Source of the DNA: Sinomicrobium weinanense
GTDB taxonomy: Bacteria > Bacteroidota > Bacteroidia > Flavobacteriales > Flavobacteriaceae
Direction: 5' to 3'
NCBI RefSeq assembly: GCF_018863395.1
Contig: NZ_JAHKRR010000013.1
Span: 1 to 64,000 of the forward strand
DNA: 64,000 nt
The translations under genes and the position numbers were made by a program. The notes beneath the pieces are model-generated. The model worked only from the letters and a program-made list of their open reading frames with translations. It searched no databases and had not been told where the DNA came from. Of this stretch, positions 46,484 through 55,221 are shown one piece after another. Numbering within the stretch: position 1 is the stretch's first letter; each line of letters starts with the position of its first letter.

Positions 46484-46591
46484 AATTATTGGTTTTGGGT
46501 GTTATAAAATTGGTTTGAGATCTGATTTCCTGACAGGGGTTAGGTGTCATTCGTCAAATGGATTATTTTCAACGACTTGCTTTAGCGGTGT

Positions 46592-46638
46592 GAATATGAT
46601 ATTTTTTAAAGGGAATTATTGTGAAGTAATAATCAATT
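46592..46638 (-). promoter_or_regulatory. PUL regulatory motif copy 3 (upstream of GH5-like gene)
   Basis: On the minus strand AATTGAT-N7-TCACAAT-A-ATT spans 46638-46614. Ten bases on comes AATATCATATTC, matching copy 1 at 11 of 12 positions. It lies 130 bp before the GH5 ATG and could also serve susC2 in the other direction. Confidence 0.5.
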
Positions 46639-46901
46639 CTTGTTGATTTTTATATATTACCCACTTTTTTTAACATAAAAAGGATTCGGCATTTATTCAT
46701 GAATATATATTCACAGTATTTGATGAAATTTTAATGATGCTCACCGCCAGGCCCTTTTACATTTGCGATACTGTTTTTTGATATTTTGTAAAATAATGCC
46801 TTGAAAAATGTGGATCCATAAAAACAGGCTCGATTCATTTGTGAAATAGTCAGGTGTATTGGAAATATTTATAAAGCAGGGAGAGAAAACAACTAAAACT
46901 A

Positions 46902-47063
46902 AGAGCCTGTCTAAATTTTGTTTTTGGAATATTTTATAGTGCATTTTTTTGTCAGACGAAGGTATTTTGAGGCACATAGCCATAGCTACGTGGCGAAAAA
47001 TAGCTGAAGTATAGCGGGAAAAGGCGCATAAAAGAACCAAAGGATAAAACTTAGACAGACTCT
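46902..47063. repeat. MITE-like inverted-repeat element upstream of susC2
   Basis: AGAGCCTGTCTAAATTTT (46902-46919) and AAAACTTAGACAGACTCT (47046-47063) are imperfect inverted terminal repeats (16 of 18 match). Between them is a central imperfect stem at 46963-47002 (TATTTTGAGGCAC pairing with GTGGCGAAAAATA). The element ends 27 bp before the susC2 ATG. It has no coding capacity and looks like a small non-autonomous transposable element that now forms the promoter or leader of susC2. Confidence 0.65.
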
Positions 47064-47090
47064 AAATAACAACCATTCAATTCATTGATA

Positions 47091-50000
47091 ATGAAGGAAA
47101 CCTTTACTAAGTTAATTTTAATTCGGGGGGTAATAGGAATTTGTTTCGGCTGTATAGCATTGTGTGGTTACAATGTTCGTGCATTCACCTTTTATCAGTC
47201 TGTGATAAGTGTTTCGGGAACGGTGGTGGACGAAAATAACATTCCCATGATTGGGGTTACCGTGATGCAAGAAAATACTTCGAGAGGAGTTGCCACCGAT
47301 TTTGACGGAAATTTCACTTTGGAAATAGAAGCGGGATCTACGCTTACTTTCAGTTATGTAGGGTACCTTACCGAACGTATTGAAGACGTAACAGAAACCG
47401 ATGCCTTGCATATTGTAATGAAGCCCGATGCCACCAACCTGGACGAGGTCGTGGTCATAGGATATGGTGAACAGACCAAACAGACCCTGGTGGGGTCTGT
47501 AAGTTCGGTAAAAGGAGAGGATATTTTGCAGACCGGTTCGGTAAGTACGATCTCGGAGGCCTTACAGGGACAATCCCCCGGAATGACGATCATCAATTCA
47601 AACGGGAAACCGGGAGCAGATGCAGGAGAAATATTTATCAGGGGAAAGTCTACGTGGAGAAATGCTTCGCCCTTATTCCTGGTAGATGGCGTGGAGAGGG
47701 ACGTGAACAATATAGATCCTAACGAAATAGAAACCATCTCCGTACTTAAAGATGCAGCCTCCACCGCAGTTTACGGGGTAAGAGGGGCCAACGGTGTGAT
47801 CCTGGTGACCACCAAGACCGGAAAACTGTCAGACCCGGTCTTTAACTTTTCGGCCAACCTGGGGATAAAACAGCCTACCAAAACCCCGAAAAAGGCAGAT
47901 TATCTTACGGCCATGAGGGCTTACAATGAAGCGGCATTTAACGACAGGAACTATGATCAGCTCATTCCCCGGTCCACGATAGATGCATGGACAGAACACT
48001 ATGACGAACGCGGGCCCTACAATCCTTATTTCCCGGAAATAGATTGGTACGACGAGTTGATCGGTACGGGCTTTGAGCAAACCTATAACCTGAATGTGAG
48101 GGGAGGGGGAAATAAGATTAAATACTTTGCTTCTCTCGGATACCGGGACGACGGGGATATTTTTCAGACAGAGAAGAACCCCGACTACGACCCGTCCTAT
48201 CGGCTCAGGAAATACAACTGGCGTACCAATCTCGATTTTGACATTACCGCTACTACAAAGTTCAGCGTGCGGTTTTCAGGGAATTATCGGGTGAGGAACC
48301 AACCGGCTTATCGTATTAGTAATGGGGTGGAGGATGGTTATGGACAGGCCCAGTTTTATGAGCGTATTTATTATGCCCCTCAAAACCTGTTCCCGATCAC
48401 CCATCCGGACGGGTATCCCGGTGATGCTTCCGATGGAGAAGGGAACCTGCTGGTCTACTTAAATGAAGGAGGACAACGGACCTATCAGTATTTCCAAGGG
48501 TTTTACGACGCGCAATTAGACCAGAAACTGGATTTTATCACTAAGGGGCTATCGTTTAATGCCAGTATTAATTACTCTTCACTTTCCAACTATTCCAAGC
48601 AGATTCTCCGGGACGGGGTGCAAGGCGCTTTTTCGGGTTTGAATATTATCCGTTATTACCGGCGTTACGATTATTCCCTGCCCACGGTAGATGAACAGGG
48701 GAATGTGTCTTACCCGTTGATCGAAGAATTGCGCTGGCCTGATAACCAGGCCCAGGAAGGCCCTGTAAACGGGAGCCTCCCCAATCTGTATGGCTATAAC
48801 CGAAGGTTGAATTATCGTTTTCAACTGGAATACAGACGCAGGTTTAATGATCATAACCTGAATGTAACGGCTTTGATGCTCCGGCAGAATGATGTATGGA
48901 GAAATGGCTATCCTGCCCGAAGGGAGGAGTGGATAGGTCGTTTGAGCTATAATTACAAAGAACGGTATATGATTGAAGCCTCGGGGAACTATTCCGGGAC
49001 CGAAAAATTCGCCCCGGGGCTGAGATTCGGATTTTTCCCGGCCATAGGCGGGGCCTGGGTGATTTCGGAAGAACCCTTTGCAAAAAAACTGGCCGGCAAC
49101 TGGTTGGACTTCCTCAAGGTCAATTATTCCTATGGTGAAGTGGGAAATGACAGAACGGACAGTTTTCAGTATGTGCAAACCTATGACAGTGCGGGAGATG
49201 TGAGGTTTGGCTATGAAACCCCGACGGGTTACGGACCTCGCTATATGGAAGGGGCCATTGCCAACCCCAATGCCACATGGGAGAAAAGTACACAGCAGAA
49301 CCTTAAGATCAGTGCCGATCTCATAGAGAAGGTCAGCTTTGAGCTGGATATGTACAAATCAGACCGGGAGGATATCCTGATGCAAAGAAGGACCGTCCCT
49401 ACTTTTGTGGGATATTCGGACCTTCCGGATGCCAATATAGGACGGACCAAAAGCCATGGGTATGAACTTACCCTGGGGTGGAACGACCGGATAGGTTCCG
49501 ACTTCAGGTACAACGTGAGTTTCGGTACTTCTTTTACGGAAAACAGGGTTGTCTTCAGGGATGATCCTGCGATGATGGACAGGTATCTCAAGGACGCGGG
49601 CAAGCCCATTGACTGGAAATCCCTGCCCATTGCAGGAGGATATTACCAGTCGCTGGACGATATCTACAACGGCCCGGGCCAGAATCACGGGTCGGGTTTA
49701 AGCAACCTGGTTCCCGGGGACATCCTGTATGTCGACTATAACGGGGATGGTGTTTCCGACAATAATGACAGGGTGCCGATGAAGGATGTGGAAGCATATC
49801 CGTTGCGTACCTATAATTTACGCCTGGGATTTAACTGGAAAAATCTTGGTTTCAATGCCCTTTTATACGGAGTGACCAATACGGGATATACGGTTCCGGA
49901 CCTGTTGTTCTATGATTTCGCGGGAGGATTTGTTCAGGCCCAGCCCGATGTATTGACCCGGTGGACCCCGGAAACCGCGGACACTGCCGAAAAACCCGCG

Positions 50001-50270
50001 CTTCACCTTGTCAATAATCACAACAGTACTAACAGCACCTTATTATATAGGGATGGCTCCTACCTGCGCCTTAAAAATATTGAGATCAATTATGCTTTTA
50101 AAGGGCGGGTCCTCGAATCATTGGGACTAAAACAACTACAGCTTTATGCCAATGGAAACAATGTGTTAACGTGGTCCAAACTGGATATTCCCGTTGATCC
50201 GGAAACCAGCGGCGCAGGGGTATATCCTGTGTTAAAACGGTATAACTTCGGATTAAGGGTCACATTTTAA
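47091..50270 (+). CDS. SusC2: TonB-dependent glycan import channel
   Basis: SusC/RagA-family outer-membrane channel, 1060 aa from ATG 47091 (a TTG at 47085 is less likely). Signal region up to about residue 36, CarboxypepD_reg sandwich (VSGTVVDENNIPMIGVTVM, GVATDFDGNFTLEIE), canonical TonB box DEVVVIGYG (118-126), plug with IFIRGKSTWRNASPLFLVDG and VLKDAASTAVYGVRGANGVILVTT, then a beta barrel to the C-terminal strand YNFGLRVTF. It leads a five-gene plus-strand run of two SusC/D pairs. A transposon-like repeat sits 27 bp before the start. Confidence 0.95.
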   Translation: MKETFTKLILIRGVIGICFGCIALCGYNVRAFTFYQSVISVSGTVVDENNIPMIGVTVMQENTSRGVATDFDGNFTLEIEAGSTLTFSYVGYLTERIEDVTETDALHIVMKPDATNLDEVVVIGYGEQTKQTLVGSVSSVKGEDILQTGSVSTISEALQGQSPGMTIINSNGKPGADAGEIFIRGKSTWRNASPLFLVDGVERDVNNIDPNEIETISVLKDAASTAVYGVRGANGVILVTTKTGKLSDPVFNFSANLGIKQPTKTPKKADYLTAMRAYNEAAFNDRNYDQLIPRSTIDAWTEHYDERGPYNPYFPEIDWYDELIGTGFEQTYNLNVRGGGNKIKYFASLGYRDDGDIFQTEKNPDYDPSYRLRKYNWRTNLDFDITATTKFSVRFSGNYRVRNQPAYRISNGVEDGYGQAQFYERIYYAPQNLFPITHPDGYPGDASDGEGNLLVYLNEGGQRTYQYFQGFYDAQLDQKLDFITKGLSFNASINYSSLSNYSKQILRDGVQGAFSGLNIIRYYRRYDYSLPTVDEQGNVSYPLIEELRWPDNQAQEGPVNGSLPNLYGYNRRLNYRFQLEYRRRFNDHNLNVTALMLRQNDVWRNGYPARREEWIGRLSYNYKERYMIEASGNYSGTEKFAPGLRFGFFPAIGGAWVISEEPFAKKLAGNWLDFLKVNYSYGEVGNDRTDSFQYVQTYDSAGDVRFGYETPTGYGPRYMEGAIANPNATWEKSTQQNLKISADLIEKVSFELDMYKSDREDILMQRRTVPTFVGYSDLPDANIGRTKSHGYELTLGWNDRIGSDFRYNVSFGTSFTENRVVFRDDPAMMDRYLKDAGKPIDWKSLPIAGGYYQSLDDIYNGPGQNHGSGLSNLVPGDILYVDYNGDGVSDNNDRVPMKDVEAYPLRTYNLRLGFNWKNLGFNALLYGVTNTGYTVPDLLFYDFAGGFVQAQPDVLTRWTPETADTAEKPALHLVNNHNSTNSTLLYRDGSYLRLKNIEINYAFKGRVLESLGLKQLQLYANGNNVLTWSKLDIPVDPETSGAGVYPVLKRYNFGLRVTF

Positions 50271-50293
50271 AAATCAAAGTAAAAACAAGATCG

Positions 50294-52153
50294 ATGAGAA
50301 CAAGAAAACATTTATATACCCTGCTGCTTGTACTATTGAGTTGCGCTATCCTTTCTTGTGAAGATTACCTGGACGTAGACCCGGATTTCGGGATTGCCGA
50401 AGATGATGTGTTTTCGGAATACGAGTCTGCCCGCGGTTATCTGGACAACTGCTACGAGGTTTTACTGGATATCCATAACTGGCAATCGCAATACCTGGGC
50501 AGAAGTAATATCAATGCGCTGTCTGACGAGGCAGGAGTAATTTTTAATATGAGCCGGATAGTGAATGTGATCAACACGGGTTCCTGGATAAACCGGGGAG
50601 CGGAAGGGGAGATCGGGTGGACAGGAACAGGGACTCCGAGCTGGAACCAGGGAAAAGTGATAGGCAATGCTTTTTATGCCATACGTATTGCGAATAAGGT
50701 GATTGAGCGTATAGATGATATACCCAACATGACACAGGAGGAGTACGACCATTTGTTGGGGCAGGCTTATTTTTTCAGGGCATGGTATACTTTCCAGGTC
50801 ATTCAGCGTATGGGAGGGATGCCAAGGCTGGACAAGGCTTTTGGCCCGGACGATGATGTCGACCTTCCCAGGCTGACGTATTCCGAAAATTCCGAATTTA
50901 TCATGGAAGACCTCGACAAGGCCATTGCATTGCTGCCAGGGGCCTGGGAAGATGCAGAATACGGAAGGGCCAACAAGGTAGCGGCCATGGCCGTAAAGGA
51001 AATGGCAGCGCTCTATGCGGCCAGTCCCCTGATGCAAAATGGCCTGGAAAGTACGCAGTATTTGCCTTATGGGCAGGAATGGAGCGAACGTGCGGCCGAA
51101 TATGCCCATGATGTATTGGCCTATATCGACGAGGGGGCAGGAGGGGCCCGTGTACGGCTGATGAACGGGAACGAATACGAATTCATATTTTATTCGGAAG
51201 GCGCCCAGGTTACCGAAGAATCGATATGGTACCGTCTGGATGCCGGTAAACGCGATCAGGGACGCGGGTTCAGGGTGTTCTACCTGCCCCAGTATTTTTG
51301 CGGTAATAATACGGGGAGCGACCAGACGGCCTATACCAATCCGACACAGAATATTGTGGATATGTTTGAAGTACTCAATAATGGCCGGGCCTACCCCATA
51401 TCGGACCCCCGGTCAGGCTATGACCCGCAAAACCCTTATGCCAACCGGGACCCCCGGTTTTATAACAATATTTTGGTGCCCGGAGAAGAATGGGGAGTGA
51501 ACCAGTCCGGAAAACCCATTTATCAGGAGCTTTATGTGGGGGGACGCGACTGGAACCGCACGGTGAATAGCAGCTGGACCAACGCCCGCCAGTTATCGGG
51601 ATATATGTGTAAAAAATTTATATGGCCCGAAGCGAACGGGTATAGCTGGCAATACAGGAAATATAGTGTCAATACCATTTATATCCGGGTTTCCCAGGTT
51701 TACCTGGATTATGCCGAAGCCATGAATGAGGCCTATGGGCCCGATAGTGACCCGAAAGGGTATGGGATGACCGCGGTAGATGCTGTCAATATCATCCGCA
51801 ACCGGGTAGGTATGCCCGATGTAAGGAGTGAACTCACCGCATCCAAGGAAACCTTCAGGGATAAGATAAGACAGGAGCGGGCTGTTGAACTGATGTGGGA
51901 AAATCATCGCTGGCACGACCTCAGGAGGTGGATGATCGCCGAAGAGGTATTTTCAGACCCCATCAGGGGTGTCCGGGCCAATCCGCCTGCAGGTCACAAA
52001 CAGGTCACAGATAAAAGTACCCTTGATTTCTCTTACGAGGTCACCGACCTGACTACGGAACAGAGGGTTTTTGATTTGAAACACTATTGGTATCCCATGC
52101 CCCAGGCGGATGCCTTGAATCTCACTAATCTAAAGCAAAACCCGGGATGGTAA
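50294..52153 (+). CDS. SusD2: surface glycan-binding lipoprotein
   Basis: SusD/RagB-family lipoprotein of 619 aa, partner of SusC2, 23 bp downstream of it. Lipobox ILSC (Cys22) and a mature start EDYLDVDPDFGIAEDDVF. Family segments: NAFYAIRIANKVIERIDD, LLGQAYFFRAWYTFQVIQRMGGMP, AAMAVKEMAALYAAS, VSQVYLDYAEAMNEAYGP, AVDAVNIIRNRVGMPDV, ERAVELMWENHRWHDLRRW, and the ending YPMPQADALNLTNLKQNPGW. The segment GRDWNRTVNSSWTNARQLSG is a typical glycan-face loop. Its last codons overlap the 5' region of the susC3 frame. Confidence 0.95.
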   Translation: MRTRKHLYTLLLVLLSCAILSCEDYLDVDPDFGIAEDDVFSEYESARGYLDNCYEVLLDIHNWQSQYLGRSNINALSDEAGVIFNMSRIVNVINTGSWINRGAEGEIGWTGTGTPSWNQGKVIGNAFYAIRIANKVIERIDDIPNMTQEEYDHLLGQAYFFRAWYTFQVIQRMGGMPRLDKAFGPDDDVDLPRLTYSENSEFIMEDLDKAIALLPGAWEDAEYGRANKVAAMAVKEMAALYAASPLMQNGLESTQYLPYGQEWSERAAEYAHDVLAYIDEGAGGARVRLMNGNEYEFIFYSEGAQVTEESIWYRLDAGKRDQGRGFRVFYLPQYFCGNNTGSDQTAYTNPTQNIVDMFEVLNNGRAYPISDPRSGYDPQNPYANRDPRFYNNILVPGEEWGVNQSGKPIYQELYVGGRDWNRTVNSSWTNARQLSGYMCKKFIWPEANGYSWQYRKYSVNTIYIRVSQVYLDYAEAMNEAYGPDSDPKGYGMTAVDAVNIIRNRVGMPDVRSELTASKETFRDKIRQERAVELMWENHRWHDLRRWMIAEEVFSDPIRGVRANPPAGHKQVTDKSTLDFSYEVTDLTTEQRVFDLKHYWYPMPQADALNLTNLKQNPGW

Positions 52154-52167
52154 AATTTTATTTGGAA

Positions 52168-55100
52168 ATGGTACTAAAACGCAATACGCTCCACATGATC
52201 ATTTTTTTAATGTCCGGATGGTTTACAATGTCTTATGGTCAGCAGGGCCCGGATATGGCAAAGCATATACGTGCCGTAGTGGTCAACGATAAAGAAGCCC
52301 CCGTACCCCGTGCAAAAGTAACATTGGGTCACGGCAATATCCAGGTGTATACCGACGACTCCGGGGCCTTTAGCCTGATGGTAAGGACCGATAATGTACT
52401 GATCATCTCCGCAAACGGATTTAAGGAAAAAGTCATCGATCTTTCCCAAAGCGGTCTTCCGGATCGCATAATGCTCGAAAGTGAAGGGCTGTACGGCTCC
52501 GATATGATCGATTTACCGGCTTCCTTACAGACTACCCAGAGGGAATTTGTGGGAGCGACAGATAAGATCGCCGGGAAAGACCTGGAGTCCCAGCCCGATA
52601 TGGTCTTCTCAAATACCTTACAGGGAAGACTGGCGGGCCTGACAGCACGAATGACGACCGACGGGCCGGGAAACAACAATGCGGAATTATATGTGCGTGG
52701 TTTGTCCAGGCAAACGGACAACCAGGCCATTACGGTCGTGGATGGTATCGAAAGGCCCATAGATTTTTTAAATCCGCAGGAAATAGAAAGCGTGGAAGTG
52801 CTGAAGGATGTCAACGCCAAGATCCTTTATGGACCGAGGGCGGCAAACGGGGTAGTGCTCATCACCACTAAAAAAGGTAAGGAAAACACCAGGATTTTTG
52901 AGGTTTCTGCAGAATACGGGGTAAATATGAATACGCGTATGGCCGAATATCTCAACAGTGCGGAATATGCAAGGCTGTATAATGAGGCCCGGGCCAATGA
53001 CGGGTTGTCTTCATTTTATACCCAACAACAGATACAAGGGTATGAGCAAAGCACCGGTGCAAACGACCTTTTGTATCCCGATGTCGATTACAACGATTAT
53101 TTTATCGAGGACCTGAACCCTTTCAGAAGGGTAAACCTCGAGTATTCCGGGGGAGAAAAAGGGGTCCGTTACGCCCTGCTCGCCGGTTACAGGGGGAACC
53201 AGGGTATAGAAAAAGTGGGGAAGGCCGTAGAACAGGACCGGTTTAATGTGCGCGGAAACCTCAGTATAGACCTGTCCCGGTCCATTACGGCACACCTCGG
53301 GGCCAACGGGATCATAGAGAGCAGGAAATGGGGCAAGCTGCACCAGGGCGATTTTTATTCAGCCCTTAAGACCCAGAGACCCAATGAATTTCCTTTTGTG
53401 ATAACAGACCCAGATTTTATGGGAGAAGAAACCCCTTTGGGAGAGGAGCAGATCCCTCCCCTAGGCGGAAGCCTGCTGAACCCCCAAAGCCTCTATGGCG
53501 ATGTGGTATACGGGGGCTACCAGGAACACCAGTTCTTCTATGGGCAGACCAATTTCGGACTGGACTTTGACCTCGGTAACCTGCTCAAAGGGCTGTCTGT
53601 GAGTGCTGAGGTGACTTTTGATAATTACCAATATCATCGGGCCCAGCAGATCAACAATCCCGTGCGCTATGCCGTAAGGGCCGTTACCCCGGATTCGCTG
53701 GTGTATACCAAACTGAACAACCGGCTCATAGGGGGCAACCGTTCGGAAAGCGGGAACGATATTGAGAGAAACCTGGGCTGGTCGGCCAAAGCCAATTACA
53801 GGGTTACGGTCAATAACGACAACCATCTTTCATTGACCCTTTCTCATTTTTACTATCTGAACGATCAAAAAAACAACCGCCAGCATACCGAAAATACCAA
53901 TACGTTTTTAAAAAGCACCTATGCCTATAAAGACAGGGTTTATATAGACTGGGTACAGAGTGTTATGGGCAGCAACCGTTTTGCCCGTAAGAACCGGTAC
54001 AAATATTTTAGTACTTTCGGGGTGGCATGGGTGCTTTCCGAAGAGGAATTTCTCAAGGGCGCCAAAAACCTGGACTATCTGAAAGTTAAGGGAACTTACG
54101 GGATGATGGGCTATGACCGGGCTACCGGGTTCTATTTATACAACACGCGTTTCAGCAACGGGGGGAATGTAAATTTTGGAGAACGCAACCAGCAGGGTGT
54201 CGGGAGAACGATCTATAATAATTTGGGCAACCCGGACCTTAAATGGGAGACCTCCGCAGAGTTAAACCTTGGGGTAGAAGGGCTTTTCTTTAATAGGTCT
54301 CTGGCCGTTGAAGTGAATTATTTCAATGAAGTAAGGGATGATATTATTTTCAATAGTCCCTCTTCCATCTATTCTTCCACCTTTAATCCCTATGCACCGC
54401 ATAATCTCGGAAAGGTCGTCAACAACGGTATAGATGGCAAGGTCACGTATTACGGAGGCTCCGGGAGGCTCAGGTATGAAGTAGGGGCCAATGTTTTATA
54501 TGCCAGGAACCGCGTGGTCAGGGCAGATGCCATAGACAATTCCGATGCGTACCTGAATGTGGAAGGGAATCCTTCTGATGCGATCTTCGGGTATGTTTCC
54601 AACGGCCTGTTCAGGAGCGAAGAAGCGGTGGCCGAAGCCCCATATCAGGCACTGGGGCCTTATAAGGCAGGAAATATCAGTTATCAGAACCTCAACAATG
54701 ACGGGATCGTCAATGAGCAGGACAGAAAAGTGATCGGAAATTCATTTCCCCGGACCAGTATAGGGATCAATGCCAATCTTAAATACAAGGGATTCGGGCT
54801 AAGCCTGCTGGGAACTTCCGAACTGGGTGTTGATTTTATGCGTAACAATACCTATTACAGAAATTCCGGCGAAGGTAAATACTCGGTACTGGCAAGGGAC
54901 AGGTTTCACCCTGTAAATAACCCCGGGGGAAATTTGCCGGCGCTCACCACCTACAACCCGACAAACGACTTTCAGGGGTCTACGTTCTGGATACAGGATG
55001 CCTCTTTTTTCAGGCTGAAGAACGTGGAAGTGAGCTATACCTTTTCCAACGATACCCGGGTGGCCAGGAATATCACGGTCTATCTAAGAGGTACGAACCT

Positions 55101-55209
55101 GTTTGTGCTGTCTGGCGAAAAAGACCTGGACCCCGAAGTCCCTGCATCGGGTGTTGATAACTATCCCCTGATGCGGGTAATTACGGGAGGACTTACCATA
55201 GGATTTTAA
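52168..55209 (+). CDS. SusC3: SusC-type channel without canonical TonB box
   Basis: 1013 aa from ATG 52168 (or 52147, which overlaps susD2). Signal region to about residue 25 (SYGQQ). A CarboxypepD-like sandwich (IRAVVVNDKEAPVPRAKVTLG), then plug with LQGRLAGLTARMTTDGPG, YVRGLSRQTDNQAITVVDG and VLKDVNAKILYGPRAANGVVLITTK, and a barrel ending MRVITGGLTIGF. Where SusC1 and SusC2 have DEVVVIGYx, this has GSDMIDLPASLQTTQREFVG, with no recognisable TonB box, so TonB coupling may differ. Sequence is divergent from SusC2, so it is not a recent copy. susD3 follows by 12 bp. Confidence 0.9.
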   Translation: MVLKRNTLHMIIFLMSGWFTMSYGQQGPDMAKHIRAVVVNDKEAPVPRAKVTLGHGNIQVYTDDSGAFSLMVRTDNVLIISANGFKEKVIDLSQSGLPDRIMLESEGLYGSDMIDLPASLQTTQREFVGATDKIAGKDLESQPDMVFSNTLQGRLAGLTARMTTDGPGNNNAELYVRGLSRQTDNQAITVVDGIERPIDFLNPQEIESVEVLKDVNAKILYGPRAANGVVLITTKKGKENTRIFEVSAEYGVNMNTRMAEYLNSAEYARLYNEARANDGLSSFYTQQQIQGYEQSTGANDLLYPDVDYNDYFIEDLNPFRRVNLEYSGGEKGVRYALLAGYRGNQGIEKVGKAVEQDRFNVRGNLSIDLSRSITAHLGANGIIESRKWGKLHQGDFYSALKTQRPNEFPFVITDPDFMGEETPLGEEQIPPLGGSLLNPQSLYGDVVYGGYQEHQFFYGQTNFGLDFDLGNLLKGLSVSAEVTFDNYQYHRAQQINNPVRYAVRAVTPDSLVYTKLNNRLIGGNRSESGNDIERNLGWSAKANYRVTVNNDNHLSLTLSHFYYLNDQKNNRQHTENTNTFLKSTYAYKDRVYIDWVQSVMGSNRFARKNRYKYFSTFGVAWVLSEEEFLKGAKNLDYLKVKGTYGMMGYDRATGFYLYNTRFSNGGNVNFGERNQQGVGRTIYNNLGNPDLKWETSAELNLGVEGLFFNRSLAVEVNYFNEVRDDIIFNSPSSIYSSTFNPYAPHNLGKVVNNGIDGKVTYYGGSGRLRYEVGANVLYARNRVVRADAIDNSDAYLNVEGNPSDAIFGYVSNGLFRSEEAVAEAPYQALGPYKAGNISYQNLNNDGIVNEQDRKVIGNSFPRTSIGINANLKYKGFGLSLLGTSELGVDFMRNNTYYRNSGEGKYSVLARDRFHPVNNPGGNLPALTTYNPTNDFQGSTFWIQDASFFRLKNVEVSYTFSNDTRVARNITVYLRGTNLFVLSGEKDLDPEVPASGVDNYPLMRVITGGLTIGF

Positions 55210-55221
55210 AAAAAGATCGAG

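Larger units (their letters stand above)
46484..47090. other. divergent intergenic region between GH5-like gene and susC2
   Basis: 607 bp with regulatory motif copy 3 (46592-46638) on the GH5 side and a 162-bp inverted-repeat element (46902-47063) on the susC2 side. No gene is evident in it. The stretch 46640-46900 is AT-rich with no recognisable signals. Confidence 0.5.
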
